The notes under the pieces: model-generated | Told to the model about the DNA's origin: nothing | Database searches by the model: none | What the model saw: only the letters and a program-made list of their open reading frames with translations | In this document: piece after piece, positions 1 through 7,565 of the stretch | Layout: the number at the start of each line of letters is the position of its first letter | How positions within the stretch are numbered: the stretch's first letter is position 1 | Made by a program: the position numbers and the translations under genes | NCBI RefSeq assembly: GCF_046844695.1 | Contig: NZ_CP177354.1 | Location: 3,596,001 to 3,660,000, forward strand | Length of the DNA: 64,000 nt | Source: Pokkaliibacter plantistimulans | GTDB taxonomy: Bacteria > Pseudomonadota > Gammaproteobacteria > Pseudomonadales > Balneatricaceae | Direction: 5' to 3'

Positions 1-1233
1 CGTGCTGCGGACAACGCCCTGCAGGGTCAGAGCGGTACGGAGATCATCCGCGACTACAACGGCAACCCGGTGCTGTCTGCCTATGCCCCCTTCTCTTTCG
101 CAGGTTTGCGCTGGGCTATCGTTGCCGAGATCGACAAGGCAGAAGCGCTGGCCAGCCGCGACACCCTGATCAAACTCTGTGCGCTGGTACTGCTCCTCGC
201 CATTGTCGCCATATCACTGGCTGCCATTGGCGCCTCACGCATGATACTGACGCCGCTCGGCACCGAGCCGAAAGTCATGCGCGCCATTGCCAACCGCATT
301 GCCGATAATGATCTGTCCGTTCACTTCAGCGGTGCCCGGCCCACCAGTGTGTACGGTGCCATGGCACGCATGGCTGACAATCTCAAACTGATCGTCTGTG
401 AGATCAGCAAGGCGGCAACCACTCAGGCGGCGACGGCTCAGGAACTGGCCTCCATTTCTGAGCAGACCACCGTAACCATGCATGAGCAGCATGCTAACAC
501 CAGCCAGATCGCCACAGCTGTGCAGCAGCTGACCGCGACAGCCGGGCAGGTCTCCACCGATATTCAGCGGGTGGCCTCCACCGCCTCATTAACCAGTAAA
601 CAGGTGGCCCGCAGTGTCGCCGAGGTCAGCCAGTCCGCTGCGGTACTGCACGAAGTAGCAGACGTGATGCAAAAGTCCGGTGAGAAAGTCGATATCCTCA
701 CCTCGCGGGTCAACGATATCTCCACGGTGGTGGTCAGTATTCAGAGTATTTCCGACCAAACCAATCTGCTGGCCCTCAATGCTGCTATCGAGGCTGCACG
801 AGCGGGCGACAGCGGCCGGGGCTTTGCGGTGGTGGCTGATGAAGTACGCTCGCTGGCACAAAATACCCAGCGCCAGACTGAGCACATCACGACCATCATT
901 ACCGCATTACAACAGGGTGCACAGGAGGCACAGGCCGAAATGCAGGCCAGCGTGCGCAACACCGAACAGCTCTCAACTCAGGCCAGTCAGACGGCCGCTC
1001 AACTGCGTGAATCCATGACGCTGGTGGAGCAGGTCAACACCATGACCCTGCAGATTGCCACGGCTTCCGAACAGCAGGCGCAGGTCGCACAGGAAATCAG
1101 CCAGAATCTGGAATCCCTCAGCGCCAGCTCTCTGCAGACGGAACAGGCGGTTGCGGAGATTGCCCGCTCCAGTGAACAGGTATCTCACCTGAGCACCAAC
1201 CTTGATACCTTAATCAGCCGCTTTAAGGTCTGA
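1..1233 (+). CDS. Methyl-accepting chemotaxis protein, start outside window
   Basis: The reading frame is open from base 1, so the first part lies upstream. About 410 residues are visible. They begin in the end of a periplasmic Cache-like ligand domain, then a membrane helix near visible residues 55-80, a HAMP segment, and a long coiled-coil signalling hairpin. The hairpin tip carries the family signature DQTNLLALNAAIEAARAG followed by GRGFAVVADEVR, which contacts CheA and CheW. The protein would sit in the inner membrane and pass a ligand signal to the flagellar or pilus motor. It ends without a CheR-docking pentapeptide. The ligand cannot be read from what is visible. The family assignment is secure. 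Confidence 0.95.
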   Translation, partial: RAADNALQGQSGTEIIRDYNGNPVLSAYAPFSFAGLRWAIVAEIDKAEALASRDTLIKLCALVLLLAIVAISLAAIGASRMILTPLGTEPKVMRAIANRIADNDLSVHFSGARPTSVYGAMARMADNLKLIVCEISKAATTQAATAQELASISEQTTVTMHEQHANTSQIATAVQQLTATAGQVSTDIQRVASTASLTSKQVARSVAEVSQSAAVLHEVADVMQKSGEKVDILTSRVNDISTVVVSIQSISDQTNLLALNAAIEAARAGDSGRGFAVVADEVRSLAQNTQRQTEHITTIITALQQGAQEAQAEMQASVRNTEQLSTQASQTAAQLRESMTLVEQVNTMTLQIATASEQQAQVAQEISQNLESLSASSLQTEQAVAEIARSSEQVSHLSTNLDTLISRFKV

Positions 1234-1396
1234 TAGCACTTGGAACCTGCTCACGATCTCGCGAGTTAGCAGCCTGTTGGAGTTCGCAGAGATAACTGCG
1301 AGCACTGCGTTGTAGTGGCAGTGGTCGCAGTCAAATTAGCCCTTTTTCAGGGCGTAGAGCAGATCAGATTGCGCTATTTCTTCCCCATGAACGTGC

Positions 1397-1687
1397 TCAT
1401 GCCGCTGCACCTTCAGCCGTCAACAGACCAGCCCGCGCTACTTCTCCAACCGCTGCCTTGAGCCATTCGAAGTGGGTTTCGATCCAGGCGCGGATCGTCA
1501 GGCTCAAGCCATAGCCTGCTTGGCGGGCGGTAAGACCTTCAATCGTACTATGTCGACCTCCGGTGTTCTGCGCTACATGGAGTGTCACGCCGAGCATACA
1601 ACTGGCTGCCACGAAGCCTGTCGTATTACAGGCCGTGTCCACCACTAAAGTGCGCCAGCGGTAGCCCCCCAGTGTGCGGAGCTTCAC
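1397..1687 (-). pseudogene. Remnant of an IS5-type transposase (C-terminal part)
   Basis: The 96-residue frame contains a block reading VTLHVAQNTGGRHSTIEG, then a run ending TIRAWIETHFEWLKAAVG. This resembles the C-terminal DDE-domain region of IS5-group transposases (HVAQN...RRSAIDGRTTRHAGY...RIEEAFGW). The N-terminal half, a proper start and clear terminal repeats are missing, so it is a decayed fragment and not an active element. The flanking non-coding DNA (1234-1396 and 1688-1808) shows no other gene. It lies just upstream of the tetR/monooxygenase pair and may mark how that pair arrived. The assignment rests on recalled family motifs. Confidence 0.7.
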
Positions 1688-1759
1688 CAGTGCGGCTTCG
1701 CGTTCGCGCCGAGTCGCACAGACATAATCAGCCCACCAATGCGAAAGTCCGCATGTTTC

Positions 1760-1778
1760 TTAACATTAAAATGTCATT
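1760..1778. promoter_or_regulatory. Imperfect palindrome, candidate secondary TetR operator
   Basis: The segment TTAACATTAAAATGTCATT is an imperfect inverted repeat sharing the arms ACATT/AATGTC with the perfect palindrome about 50 bp downstream. Two related sites ahead of a tetR gene are typical of autoregulation. Function is inferred only. Confidence 0.35.
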
Positions 1779-1808
1779 TTGGTTTATTTTTGGATTAAAT
1801 ATCCTGTT

Positions 1809-1826
1809 ATTGACATTAATGTCAAT
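1809..1826. promoter_or_regulatory. 18-bp perfect palindrome, candidate TetR operator
   Basis: ATTGACATTAATGTCAAT is a perfect inverted repeat located 60 bp upstream of the TetR-family gene. TetR proteins bind such palindromes as dimers. The site also contains a TTGACA-like element and would overlap the promoter, which fits autorepression. Which genes it controls is inferred from position. Confidence 0.5.
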
Positions 1827-1885
1827 TTCATGAGAAAACCTCTCTACACCCACTTTACAGCGAAAGACAAGTAGGTCTGGTTTAG

Positions 1886-2527
1886 ATGACGCCACCAAAA
1901 ACAGTACCGTTGCAGGAACAGGCAGGCCGTTCAGCCCGCACGCGTAAGCGCATTCACGATGCCGCTCGACGTGCGTTTTCCGAGCGAGGTACAGCAGCCC
2001 AGATTGATGATGTGGTGCTTATTGCAGGCATCTCTCGCGGTACCTTTTACAACTACTTTCACACTATCGACGAGCTCTTTCAGCATGTCGCGGCTGAGAT
2101 GGCGCGAGACATGGGTGAGCGCGTTCACTCTCGCCTTTCCGGCCATGATGATGCCGCTGTGCGTATATCAAATGGTGTCCGCCATTTCTGCTTACGTGCT
2201 CATCAGGAGCGCGATTGGGGGTTATTCCTCGCCCACTTCGGACTGTGTACAGAGACATTACAACTGGCCATCCGTGAAACAGCGCTGCTGGATATCGAAA
2301 GTGGCATCGCTGCCGGTCGTTTCAATCTGCGGCAAGATCAGGCTATGGGGGCGCTGGCACTGCTGTCAGGGGCAACACTGGCTGCAATGAAACTAATCAC
2401 ATCAGGCGTTGAAACGCCGCTACGTGCTGGCGAAAACGTCTCCGAATTGACACTCCGCGCGCTGGGCCTGAGTGCTGACGAGGCAGCCATACTGGCCTGT
2501 AGTCCCCTTATTCCGCTGGAGGATTGA
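1886..2527 (+). CDS. TetR-family transcriptional regulator
   Basis: This 213-residue protein has a TetR N-terminal helix-turn-helix: RTRKRIHDAARRAFSERG starts near residue 18, and the recognition-helix segment ISRGTFYNYF follows near residue 48. The C-terminal part is the helical ligand-binding and dimerisation region. It is a predicted cytoplasmic repressor. It lies 99 bp ahead of a flavin monooxygenase on the same strand, and two palindromes precede it, so it probably represses itself and possibly the oxygenase until an aromatic ligand binds. Between the two genes is a further inverted repeat (2541-2558, TGCGTAG-CGTC-CTACGCA). The ligand is unknown. Confidence 0.9.
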   Translation: MTPPKTVPLQEQAGRSARTRKRIHDAARRAFSERGTAAQIDDVVLIAGISRGTFYNYFHTIDELFQHVAAEMARDMGERVHSRLSGHDDAAVRISNGVRHFCLRAHQERDWGLFLAHFGLCTETLQLAIRETALLDIESGIAAGRFNLRQDQAMGALALLSGATLAAMKLITSGVETPLRAGENVSELTLRALGLSADEAAILACSPLIPLED

Positions 2528-2626
2528 GGAACCGAGTTACTGCGTAGCGTCCTACGCAAACAAGCGGTAGGCAGGAGCCATTCTCTGGCCTACCCCAACC
2601 TGACCACTCCATGGAGGAGTCTCAAG

Positions 2627-4432
2627 ATGAGCATCGAGTCTGCGGTACAAACAACAACAATCGAAGTACCCGTATTGATCATCGGAGGCGGCGGCGCGGG
2701 CCTTACCTGCTCGATGCTGTTGGCACAACTTGGCATTGAGAGCTTGTTGGTAAGCGCCTTACCAACCACCTCGACTCTTCCCAAAGCCCATGTGCTGAAC
2801 CAACGCACCATGGAGATTCTAGACGATGTCGGTATCGCCGAATCGATCTATGCCAAGAGTACACCTGCCGAGAACATGGCAGCGATGGGCTGGTATGGTG
2901 GCTTTGCAGGGGCTGATCCCGATTACGGTCGTCTGATTGCCAAACTTGAGACCTGGGGAGCAGGCTACACCAGCGCGAACTGGGTACAAGCAAGCCCTTG
3001 CCGCAGCGCTAATCTCCCTCAAATTCGCCTTGAGCCCATAATGAAAGCGCGCGCCGAAGAGCTTAGTCCAGGGGCTGTTCGCTTCCACCATGAGATGGTC
3101 AAGTTGGAGCAGGACAGCGATGGCGTCACTGCCTGGATCAAGAACCATGACGATGGCACAGAATACCGTGTACGTGCCCGCTATGTGCTGGGCTGTGACG
3201 GGGGACGCTCGGTTCCCCGGATGCTCGGCATCGCTTATGACGGTCTGGGCGTTGTTGCGCAGATCGCCACAGCCCATGTGACAGCCGACCTCTCAAAGTT
3301 AGCCAAAGACCCGGATGTGCTGATTCGCTGGATCTGGTGCCCCGGCATTGGTGAAATGGCTGTGCTCGTTCCTATGGGACCGGACCACTGGGGACCTGAC
3401 AGTGAGGAATGGGTGTTCCATGTGACTTATCAGGGAGAAGGCCCAAAAAATCTTACCAATGAGCAAATTGAAGCCAATATGCGCCAGGCACTCGGTATCA
3501 GTGATGCGCCAATGACAATTCACAAGGTAACCCGCTGGACACTGGAAGGCGTACTCGCCGAAAAATTCCGCTCTGGACGCGTATTTCTGGTTGGAGATGC
3601 AGCACACCGTCATCCTCCTACCGGGGGGCTTGGCCTCACCAGCGGTATTCAGGACTCGCAAAATATTTGCTGGAAACTCGCTGCCGTACTTAAGGGGCAG
3701 GCCGATGAGAGCTTACTTAATACCTACGAGGCAGAACGTCGCCCGGTGGACGCTCGCAATGTCACACGCTCTCTGGAAAATTCTCGAGCCCATATGGAGG
3801 CAGGCCGCGCCTTCGGCTTGATTCCCGGCGCACCTGTCGAACAGAACTGGGCCCAGTTTAAGAGAATCTGGAGTGATAAGCCCGAAGACGCAGAACACCG
3901 GCACCGCGCGCTACGCGCCATTCGTCTTCTGAGCATGGAAGCCAACGAGCTGAACGTCGAATATGGCTACAGCTATCGCTCAGCCGCCATCGTGCCAGAC
4001 GAGTCTCCTGCCCCTAAACCGATTGACGACATTCGCCTTTATGAGCCCAGCACACGCCCAGGTTGCCCACTGCCACATGCCTGGATTGATGATGAATCTG
4101 GTAATCGCCAAGCGCTCAAGAACCTCGTCGTACCCGGCCGTTTCCTGTTGATCGCTGGTGAAGACGGCCAGGACTGGTGCTCTGCCGCCAAGACGCTCGC
4201 TGCCGTAAACGATCTGCCGGTGGACGTCTTGCGTATTGGCCATATTGATGGTGACTTGTTCGACACCCGCTTAGCTTGGGCTCAATTCCGGGGAATTTCA
4301 GCGAAGGGAGCCGTACTGGTGCGGCCTGACAGGGTTGTGTGCTGGCGTAGCACTGACGGATCAAGCAATGCCACAGGTGCACTGGCCGAGGCACTCGGTA
4401 AGGTGCTCGGCCGTGCACTCCAGGCAAGTTGA
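2627..4432 (+). CDS. FAD-dependent aromatic-ring monooxygenase (PheA/TfdB-like)
   Basis: The 601-residue protein belongs to the class A flavoprotein hydroxylases that act on phenolic rings with NAD(P)H and oxygen. The dinucleotide-binding GGGGAGLTCSMLLAQLG lies near residue 20. A GCDGGRSVPR segment lies near residue 190. The second FAD motif, GRVFLVGDAAHRHPPTGGLG, is near residue 317. The C-terminal 130 residues form the thioredoxin-like domain typical of phenol and 2,4-dichlorophenol hydroxylases. A GGAGGAG ribosome site ends 9 bases before the ATG. No ring-cleavage genes are alongside, so the substrate and pathway stay open. With the upstream tetR it looks like a small acquired module beside an IS remnant. 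Confidence 0.88.
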   Translation: MSIESAVQTTTIEVPVLIIGGGGAGLTCSMLLAQLGIESLLVSALPTTSTLPKAHVLNQRTMEILDDVGIAESIYAKSTPAENMAAMGWYGGFAGADPDYGRLIAKLETWGAGYTSANWVQASPCRSANLPQIRLEPIMKARAEELSPGAVRFHHEMVKLEQDSDGVTAWIKNHDDGTEYRVRARYVLGCDGGRSVPRMLGIAYDGLGVVAQIATAHVTADLSKLAKDPDVLIRWIWCPGIGEMAVLVPMGPDHWGPDSEEWVFHVTYQGEGPKNLTNEQIEANMRQALGISDAPMTIHKVTRWTLEGVLAEKFRSGRVFLVGDAAHRHPPTGGLGLTSGIQDSQNICWKLAAVLKGQADESLLNTYEAERRPVDARNVTRSLENSRAHMEAGRAFGLIPGAPVEQNWAQFKRIWSDKPEDAEHRHRALRAIRLLSMEANELNVEYGYSYRSAAIVPDESPAPKPIDDIRLYEPSTRPGCPLPHAWIDDESGNRQALKNLVVPGRFLLIAGEDGQDWCSAAKTLAAVNDLPVDVLRIGHIDGDLFDTRLAWAQFRGISAKGAVLVRPDRVVCWRSTDGSSNATGALAEALGKVLGRALQAS

Positions 4433-4646
4433 TGCAAGCACCGTTGTTAAAGCAGGGGCGGGCAATATCCCCTCCGGCTTAGAACGCGCTCACCATCTGG
4501 CGGGCCAGCGCCAAACAAGGCGCAAAGCACTGATGTAGCGCCTTTTACCCGCATAACCAAGGTTAGCAGGCCCAAAAGAACATGCCGAAGTTCTTTGCAA
4601 CGCAGTCTGGCTGACGCGCAACAGATCGTGAACCTTTACTTGTAAC

Positions 4647-4675
4647 GGAACCAGCTTCACGACTCCTCCCACCCA
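4647..4675 (+). promoter_or_regulatory. HrpL-type promoter (hrp box) upstream of pilVWX
   Basis: The sequence is GGAACC-N16-CCACCCA, matching the HrpL consensus GGAACC-N15/16-CCACNNA at every fixed base. Transcription would start near 4681 and run into pilV, whose start is at 4925. No better target gene lies between. Activity is inferred. Confidence 0.7.
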
Positions 4676-4680
4676 TAATC

Positions 4681-4713
4681 TGGTCAGGGCCGCCCTGCTG
4701 GCTGCCCTGACCA
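4681..4713 (+). repeat. 10-bp inverted repeat at the expected transcript start
   Basis: The arms TGGTCAGGGC (4681-4690) and GCCCTGACCA (4704-4713) are perfectly complementary around a 13-base loop. It begins where a transcript from the adjacent hrp box should begin, so it would cap the 5' end of the pilVWX message or act as an attenuator. No T tract follows, so it is not a typical terminator. Confidence 0.6.
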
Positions 4714-4924
4714 ATGTCACTGCCAGCATCGGCGCATGTCCAGCTGGACAGTAAGATTCCCGGAGCATCGTCTTCTGCCATGTATATACGAAAAGGGCAA
4801 CGTCTACTGCCCTGACCTGTCCGAGCCGGTCGCTGCTGTAATCGAACTTGTCAGCGCACGGTCTGCCCATCAGTAACGTACAACATGGCCGGGATACGGT
4901 GTCGTCAGATTCAGGTGCACAGCC

Positions 4925-5422
4925 TTGGCTTGTATTCACTTGCACACCTCACGAGCAGTACCTCGCCGACCTGCGTATCAGGGCGGTGTCGGCATGATTG
5001 AAGTGCTGATCACCCTGCTGGTATTGGCTGCCGGCATGTTCGGTGCCGCAGCACTGCATCTCAGCACCCTGCGCGAATCTCAGCTGGTCAATCAGCGCCT
5101 GCATGCATCGGCGCTCGCTGACGATATCGCTGGCCGCCTGCAGATGGATCGTGCCAACGTCAGCAGTTACCTGTTCGACAGCAGCCAGTCAGGGTGCAGC
5201 AGTAGCTGCAATAGCGTCCAGATGGCACAGAATACCTGGCGCAGTACGGTGACAGAGCAACTGCCTTCAGGACGGATTCTGCTCAGCAAGGACACCAATG
5301 GCCTCTACCTGATACAGGTGCTGTGGGATGAAGAACGCAACGGTGCCACCACTGCCGACTGCGACTTCACCACCAGTAATGCTAATCGCCTGGCTTGCTA
5401 TCAGCTGGTGGTGCAGCTATGA
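4925..5422 (+). CDS. pilV: Type IV pilus minor pilin PilV
   Basis: The 165-residue prepilin has a type IV leader. Cleavage by PilD is expected at QGG|VGMIEVLITLLVLAAG, with glutamate at mature position 5 and a hydrophobic assembly helix after it. PilV is part of the minor-pilin tip complex that primes pilus assembly with PilW, PilX, FimU and PilY1. The only plausible start is the TTG at 4925, preceded by AGGTG at 8 bases; the frame is closed by a stop at 4874 and has no ATG before the leader. The stop overlaps the pilW start (ATGA). An hrp box lies 250 bp upstream. FimU/FimT and PilE are not visible in the window. Confidence 0.88.
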   Translation: MACIHLHTSRAVPRRPAYQGGVGMIEVLITLLVLAAGMFGAAALHLSTLRESQLVNQRLHASALADDIAGRLQMDRANVSSYLFDSSQSGCSSSCNSVQMAQNTWRSTVTEQLPSGRILLSKDTNGLYLIQVLWDEERNGATTADCDFTTSNANRLACYQLVVQL

Positions 5423-6237
5423 ACTCCGCCTTGCGCTCACCGACAATCCATCGCCAGACAGGGGTCAGCCTGATTGAGCTGATGATCTCTCTGGCTCTGG
5501 GTGTGGTACTGGTGCTGGCAGCGACCGATGTGCTGCTCAGCGGCCGCCAGACCTACGCCAGCGTGACCGCCAGCAGTGAGCTGCAGGACACCGCCCGCTA
5601 TGTGCAAAACATCCTCGGCCAGCAGATTGAACATGCAGGCTATACCGACCAGCCACTCAATGCCCTGAGCAGTGAGTTCAGTGCTGACAGCAGTGCCAGC
5701 CCGGCCTGGGAGGCTGGTCAGGTTATCAATGTCAGCACCAATACCAGCATCAGCGGCTCACCGGATGAATTGTATCTGCGGCTGCAGGGTAGCAGCGAAG
5801 ACACCCTGCTCGACTGCCTCGGCTATTCCCTCTCAAGCAGCGAGACGGTGACCATGCGCTTCTTTGTCGATGCCAGCCGCACGCTTTATTGCCAGACGCA
5901 GGGCCACAGCGACGCTGCCCGCAACAGCACACAGCCGCTGGTGGAAGGGGTGGAAAATATGCATCTGCTGTTTGGTGTGGATGCTGATCAGGATCGCAGT
6001 ATCGAGCAATGGCTGACACCGGCCGAACTGCAGATCGCCCCGCTGCTGTCACCCTATGTCGTGGGTGTACGGGTAGGTCTGGTGATCAGCTCCATCACCG
6101 CTGTGTCCCTGAGTGCCAGTGCGCCTGACTTTACCCTGCTGGAATCCACGGTGAGTACCAGCAGCAGCTCCCGTTTGCGACAAGGCTTTGAATCCAGCTA
6201 CTGGTTACCCAACGTAGCCCTCAGTACTGAAGACTAG
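5419..6237 (+). CDS. pilW: Type IV pilus minor pilin PilW
   Basis: This is a prepilin-like protein of 272 residues from the ATG at 5419, which overlaps the pilV stop by 4 bases. The leader is cleaved at TG|VSLIELMISLALGVVLVLA, with mature glutamate 5 and a hydrophobic N-terminal helix, followed by a long, Ser/Thr-rich globular domain. It belongs to the inner-membrane priming complex that becomes the pilus tip. A longer reading from a TTG at 5395 would place it inside pilV and is unlikely. It is translationally coupled to pilV and followed 10 bases later by pilX. Confidence 0.9.
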   Translation: MNSALRSPTIHRQTGVSLIELMISLALGVVLVLAATDVLLSGRQTYASVTASSELQDTARYVQNILGQQIEHAGYTDQPLNALSSEFSADSSASPAWEAGQVINVSTNTSISGSPDELYLRLQGSSEDTLLDCLGYSLSSSETVTMRFFVDASRTLYCQTQGHSDAARNSTQPLVEGVENMHLLFGVDADQDRSIEQWLTPAELQIAPLLSPYVVGVRVGLVISSITAVSLSASAPDFTLLESTVSTSSSSRLRQGFESSYWLPNVALSTED

Positions 6238-6247
6238 AGGTGATCTT

Positions 6248-6820
6248 ATGATGGCAACACTGCCCGCTCCCGACCGCTCCATGGTAAAACAGCGAGGTGC
6301 TTCACTGCTGGTCAGTCTGGTACTGATGACGCTGCTAGTGGTGATAGGTCTGAGCAGCTTCAAGCTGGCCAGCTTCAGCCAGAAGCTCGAGGCCAACAAA
6401 GAGGACAGCCATCTGGCCCGCATCGTCGCAGAGTCTGCTCTGCGTGAGGCAGAACAGGCTGTCTCCAGTGACGACGCCATAATGACCAGCAAGCTCAACA
6501 ATGGCGTCTACAAGGTAACAGATAGCGATACCGCCAAGTGGCAGGTCACCACGACTCAAAACCTCTGGCAGGAAGACGGCAAGACCATCACCTATGGCAA
6601 GGATGTGGCTGACATCGACAAGCGCCTGAGCACAGCGCCGCTCTACATCATTGAAGAGCTGCCGGAACCGGAACAGTTCAAGGAAGAAAACAGTGCCGTA
6701 ACCGGCCATGGCCAGCAGGATCGTGCCGAGCAGTACCGGATCACCGCACGAGGTACAGGGCCATCGCAAACGCTGGACCGTTACATCCAGTCTAACTATG
6801 TGCGTATCGTGACGCGCTGA
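6248..6820 (+). CDS. pilX: Type IV pilus minor pilin-like protein PilX
   Basis: The 190-residue protein has the PilX N-terminal pattern: a short leader, then RGASLLVSLVLMTLLVVIGL as the hydrophobic segment. It has no glutamate at mature position 5, as usual for PilX/GspK-type tip subunits. An AGAGGTGA ribosome site precedes the ATG. PilX normally links the minor pilins to PilY1; here pilY1 is not next to it but 4 kb away on the other strand. The gene ends the pilVWX unit, and a strong hairpin follows at 6908-6935. Confidence 0.87.
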   Translation: MMATLPAPDRSMVKQRGASLLVSLVLMTLLVVIGLSSFKLASFSQKLEANKEDSHLARIVAESALREAEQAVSSDDAIMTSKLNNGVYKVTDSDTAKWQVTTTQNLWQEDGKTITYGKDVADIDKRLSTAPLYIIEELPEPEQFKEENSAVTGHGQQDRAEQYRITARGTGPSQTLDRYIQSNYVRIVTR

Positions 6821-6907
6821 GTCCATCGCATGGGTTGAGCGAAACAACGGAGGGTTTCCCACTATGGGAAACAGCAGCTCGCTTTTGCACACAGTGCCTG
6901 AAACAAA

Positions 6908-6935
6908 AAATGGGGTGACCACGGCCACCCCATTT
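6908..6935. terminator. Bidirectional rho-independent terminator, pilX/bfr
   Basis: The arms AAATGGGGTG and CACCCCATTT form a 10-bp stem around an 8-base loop between convergent genes. Read on the minus strand the stem is followed by TTTTTTG, so it suits the ferritin gene especially. Confidence 0.85.
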
Positions 6936-6993
6936 GCTCTGCCTGCAACCTGCTATCAGCTGATATGCCTTACAGCTACGTCTGCGGATAGTT

Positions 6994-7461
6994 CTACAGC
7001 TGCGCCTGCAGATAGTTCTCCAGCCCCATCATATCGATCAGACGCAGTTGCTGTTCGAGCCAGTGGGCATGGTCGTTTTCGGTATCTTCCAGCAAGGGGC
7101 GCAGCTGATCGCGGGTCTGGTAGTCGCGCACCTGCTCGCACAGAGCAATAGCGTCTTTCAGGGCAGCGCCCACTTCCTCTTCCAGCAACAGGTCATTACG
7201 CAACATGGTAGGAACATCGTGGCCAATACGTATCGGATCACGGGTCGCCAGATCAGGAACACCCTGCAGGAACAGAATACGCTTGATAAGCACGTCGGCA
7301 TGACCCTTCTCATCATCCATTTCGTGACCAATGCGCTCGAACAGCCTGGTCAGCCCCCAGTCTTCATACATGCGTGAATGGATAAAGTACTGGTCCATCG
7401 CACACAGTTCGCTGGCCAGCAGGCGATTCAGGGCAGCAATGACAGCAGGATGACCTTTCAT
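6994..7461 (-). CDS. bfr: Bacterioferritin-family ferritin lacking the haem-ligand Met52 (FtnA-like)
   Basis: The 155-residue ferritin carries the di-iron ferroxidase ligands E18, E51, H54, E94, E128 and H131. Position 52, the methionine that binds haem between subunits in classical bacterioferritin, is lysine (HEMDDEKGHAD). That pattern, with MYEDWG and LENYLQ, resembles the haem-free Pseudomonas aeruginosa FtnA, once called BfrA. It would store iron in a 24-subunit cytoplasmic shell, alone or mixed with a haem-binding subunit not seen here. No bacterioferritin-associated ferredoxin gene is adjacent. It is a single gene, convergent with pilX. Confidence 0.93.
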   Translation of the reverse strand: MKGHPAVIAALNRLLASELCAMDQYFIHSRMYEDWGLTRLFERIGHEMDDEKGHADVLIKRILFLQGVPDLATRDPIRIGHDVPTMLRNDLLLEEEVGAALKDAIALCEQVRDYQTRDQLRPLLEDTENDHAHWLEQQLRLIDMMGLENYLQAQL

Positions 7462-7565
7462 AATGAGTCCTTATCAATTCGGTGAAATACAGCGCGGCGA
7501 GCATGGCATCGGCCGCCTGCAGATACAAGCCTGATCAGCCATCTGGCTGCTGTAAGGCACGCCGC

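Larger units (their letters stand above)
4433..4924. other. Gene-free stretch holding an hrp box and a hairpin
   Basis: I see no convincing gene in these 492 bases. The longest frame, on the minus strand at 4490-4945, has no family resemblance and no ribosome site. The clear signals are an HrpL-type promoter at 4647-4675 and a strong inverted repeat at 4681-4713. A 33-codon frame starting at 4714 lacks a ribosome site. In other pil operons fimT/fimU precede pilV, but no prepilin signature is visible here. Confidence 0.6.

Noticed and set aside
4490..4945. 151-codon frame on the minus strand upstream of pilV
   Set aside because: No ribosome site or family resemblance, and it overlaps the hrp box and the hairpin; composition looks like non-coding shadow.
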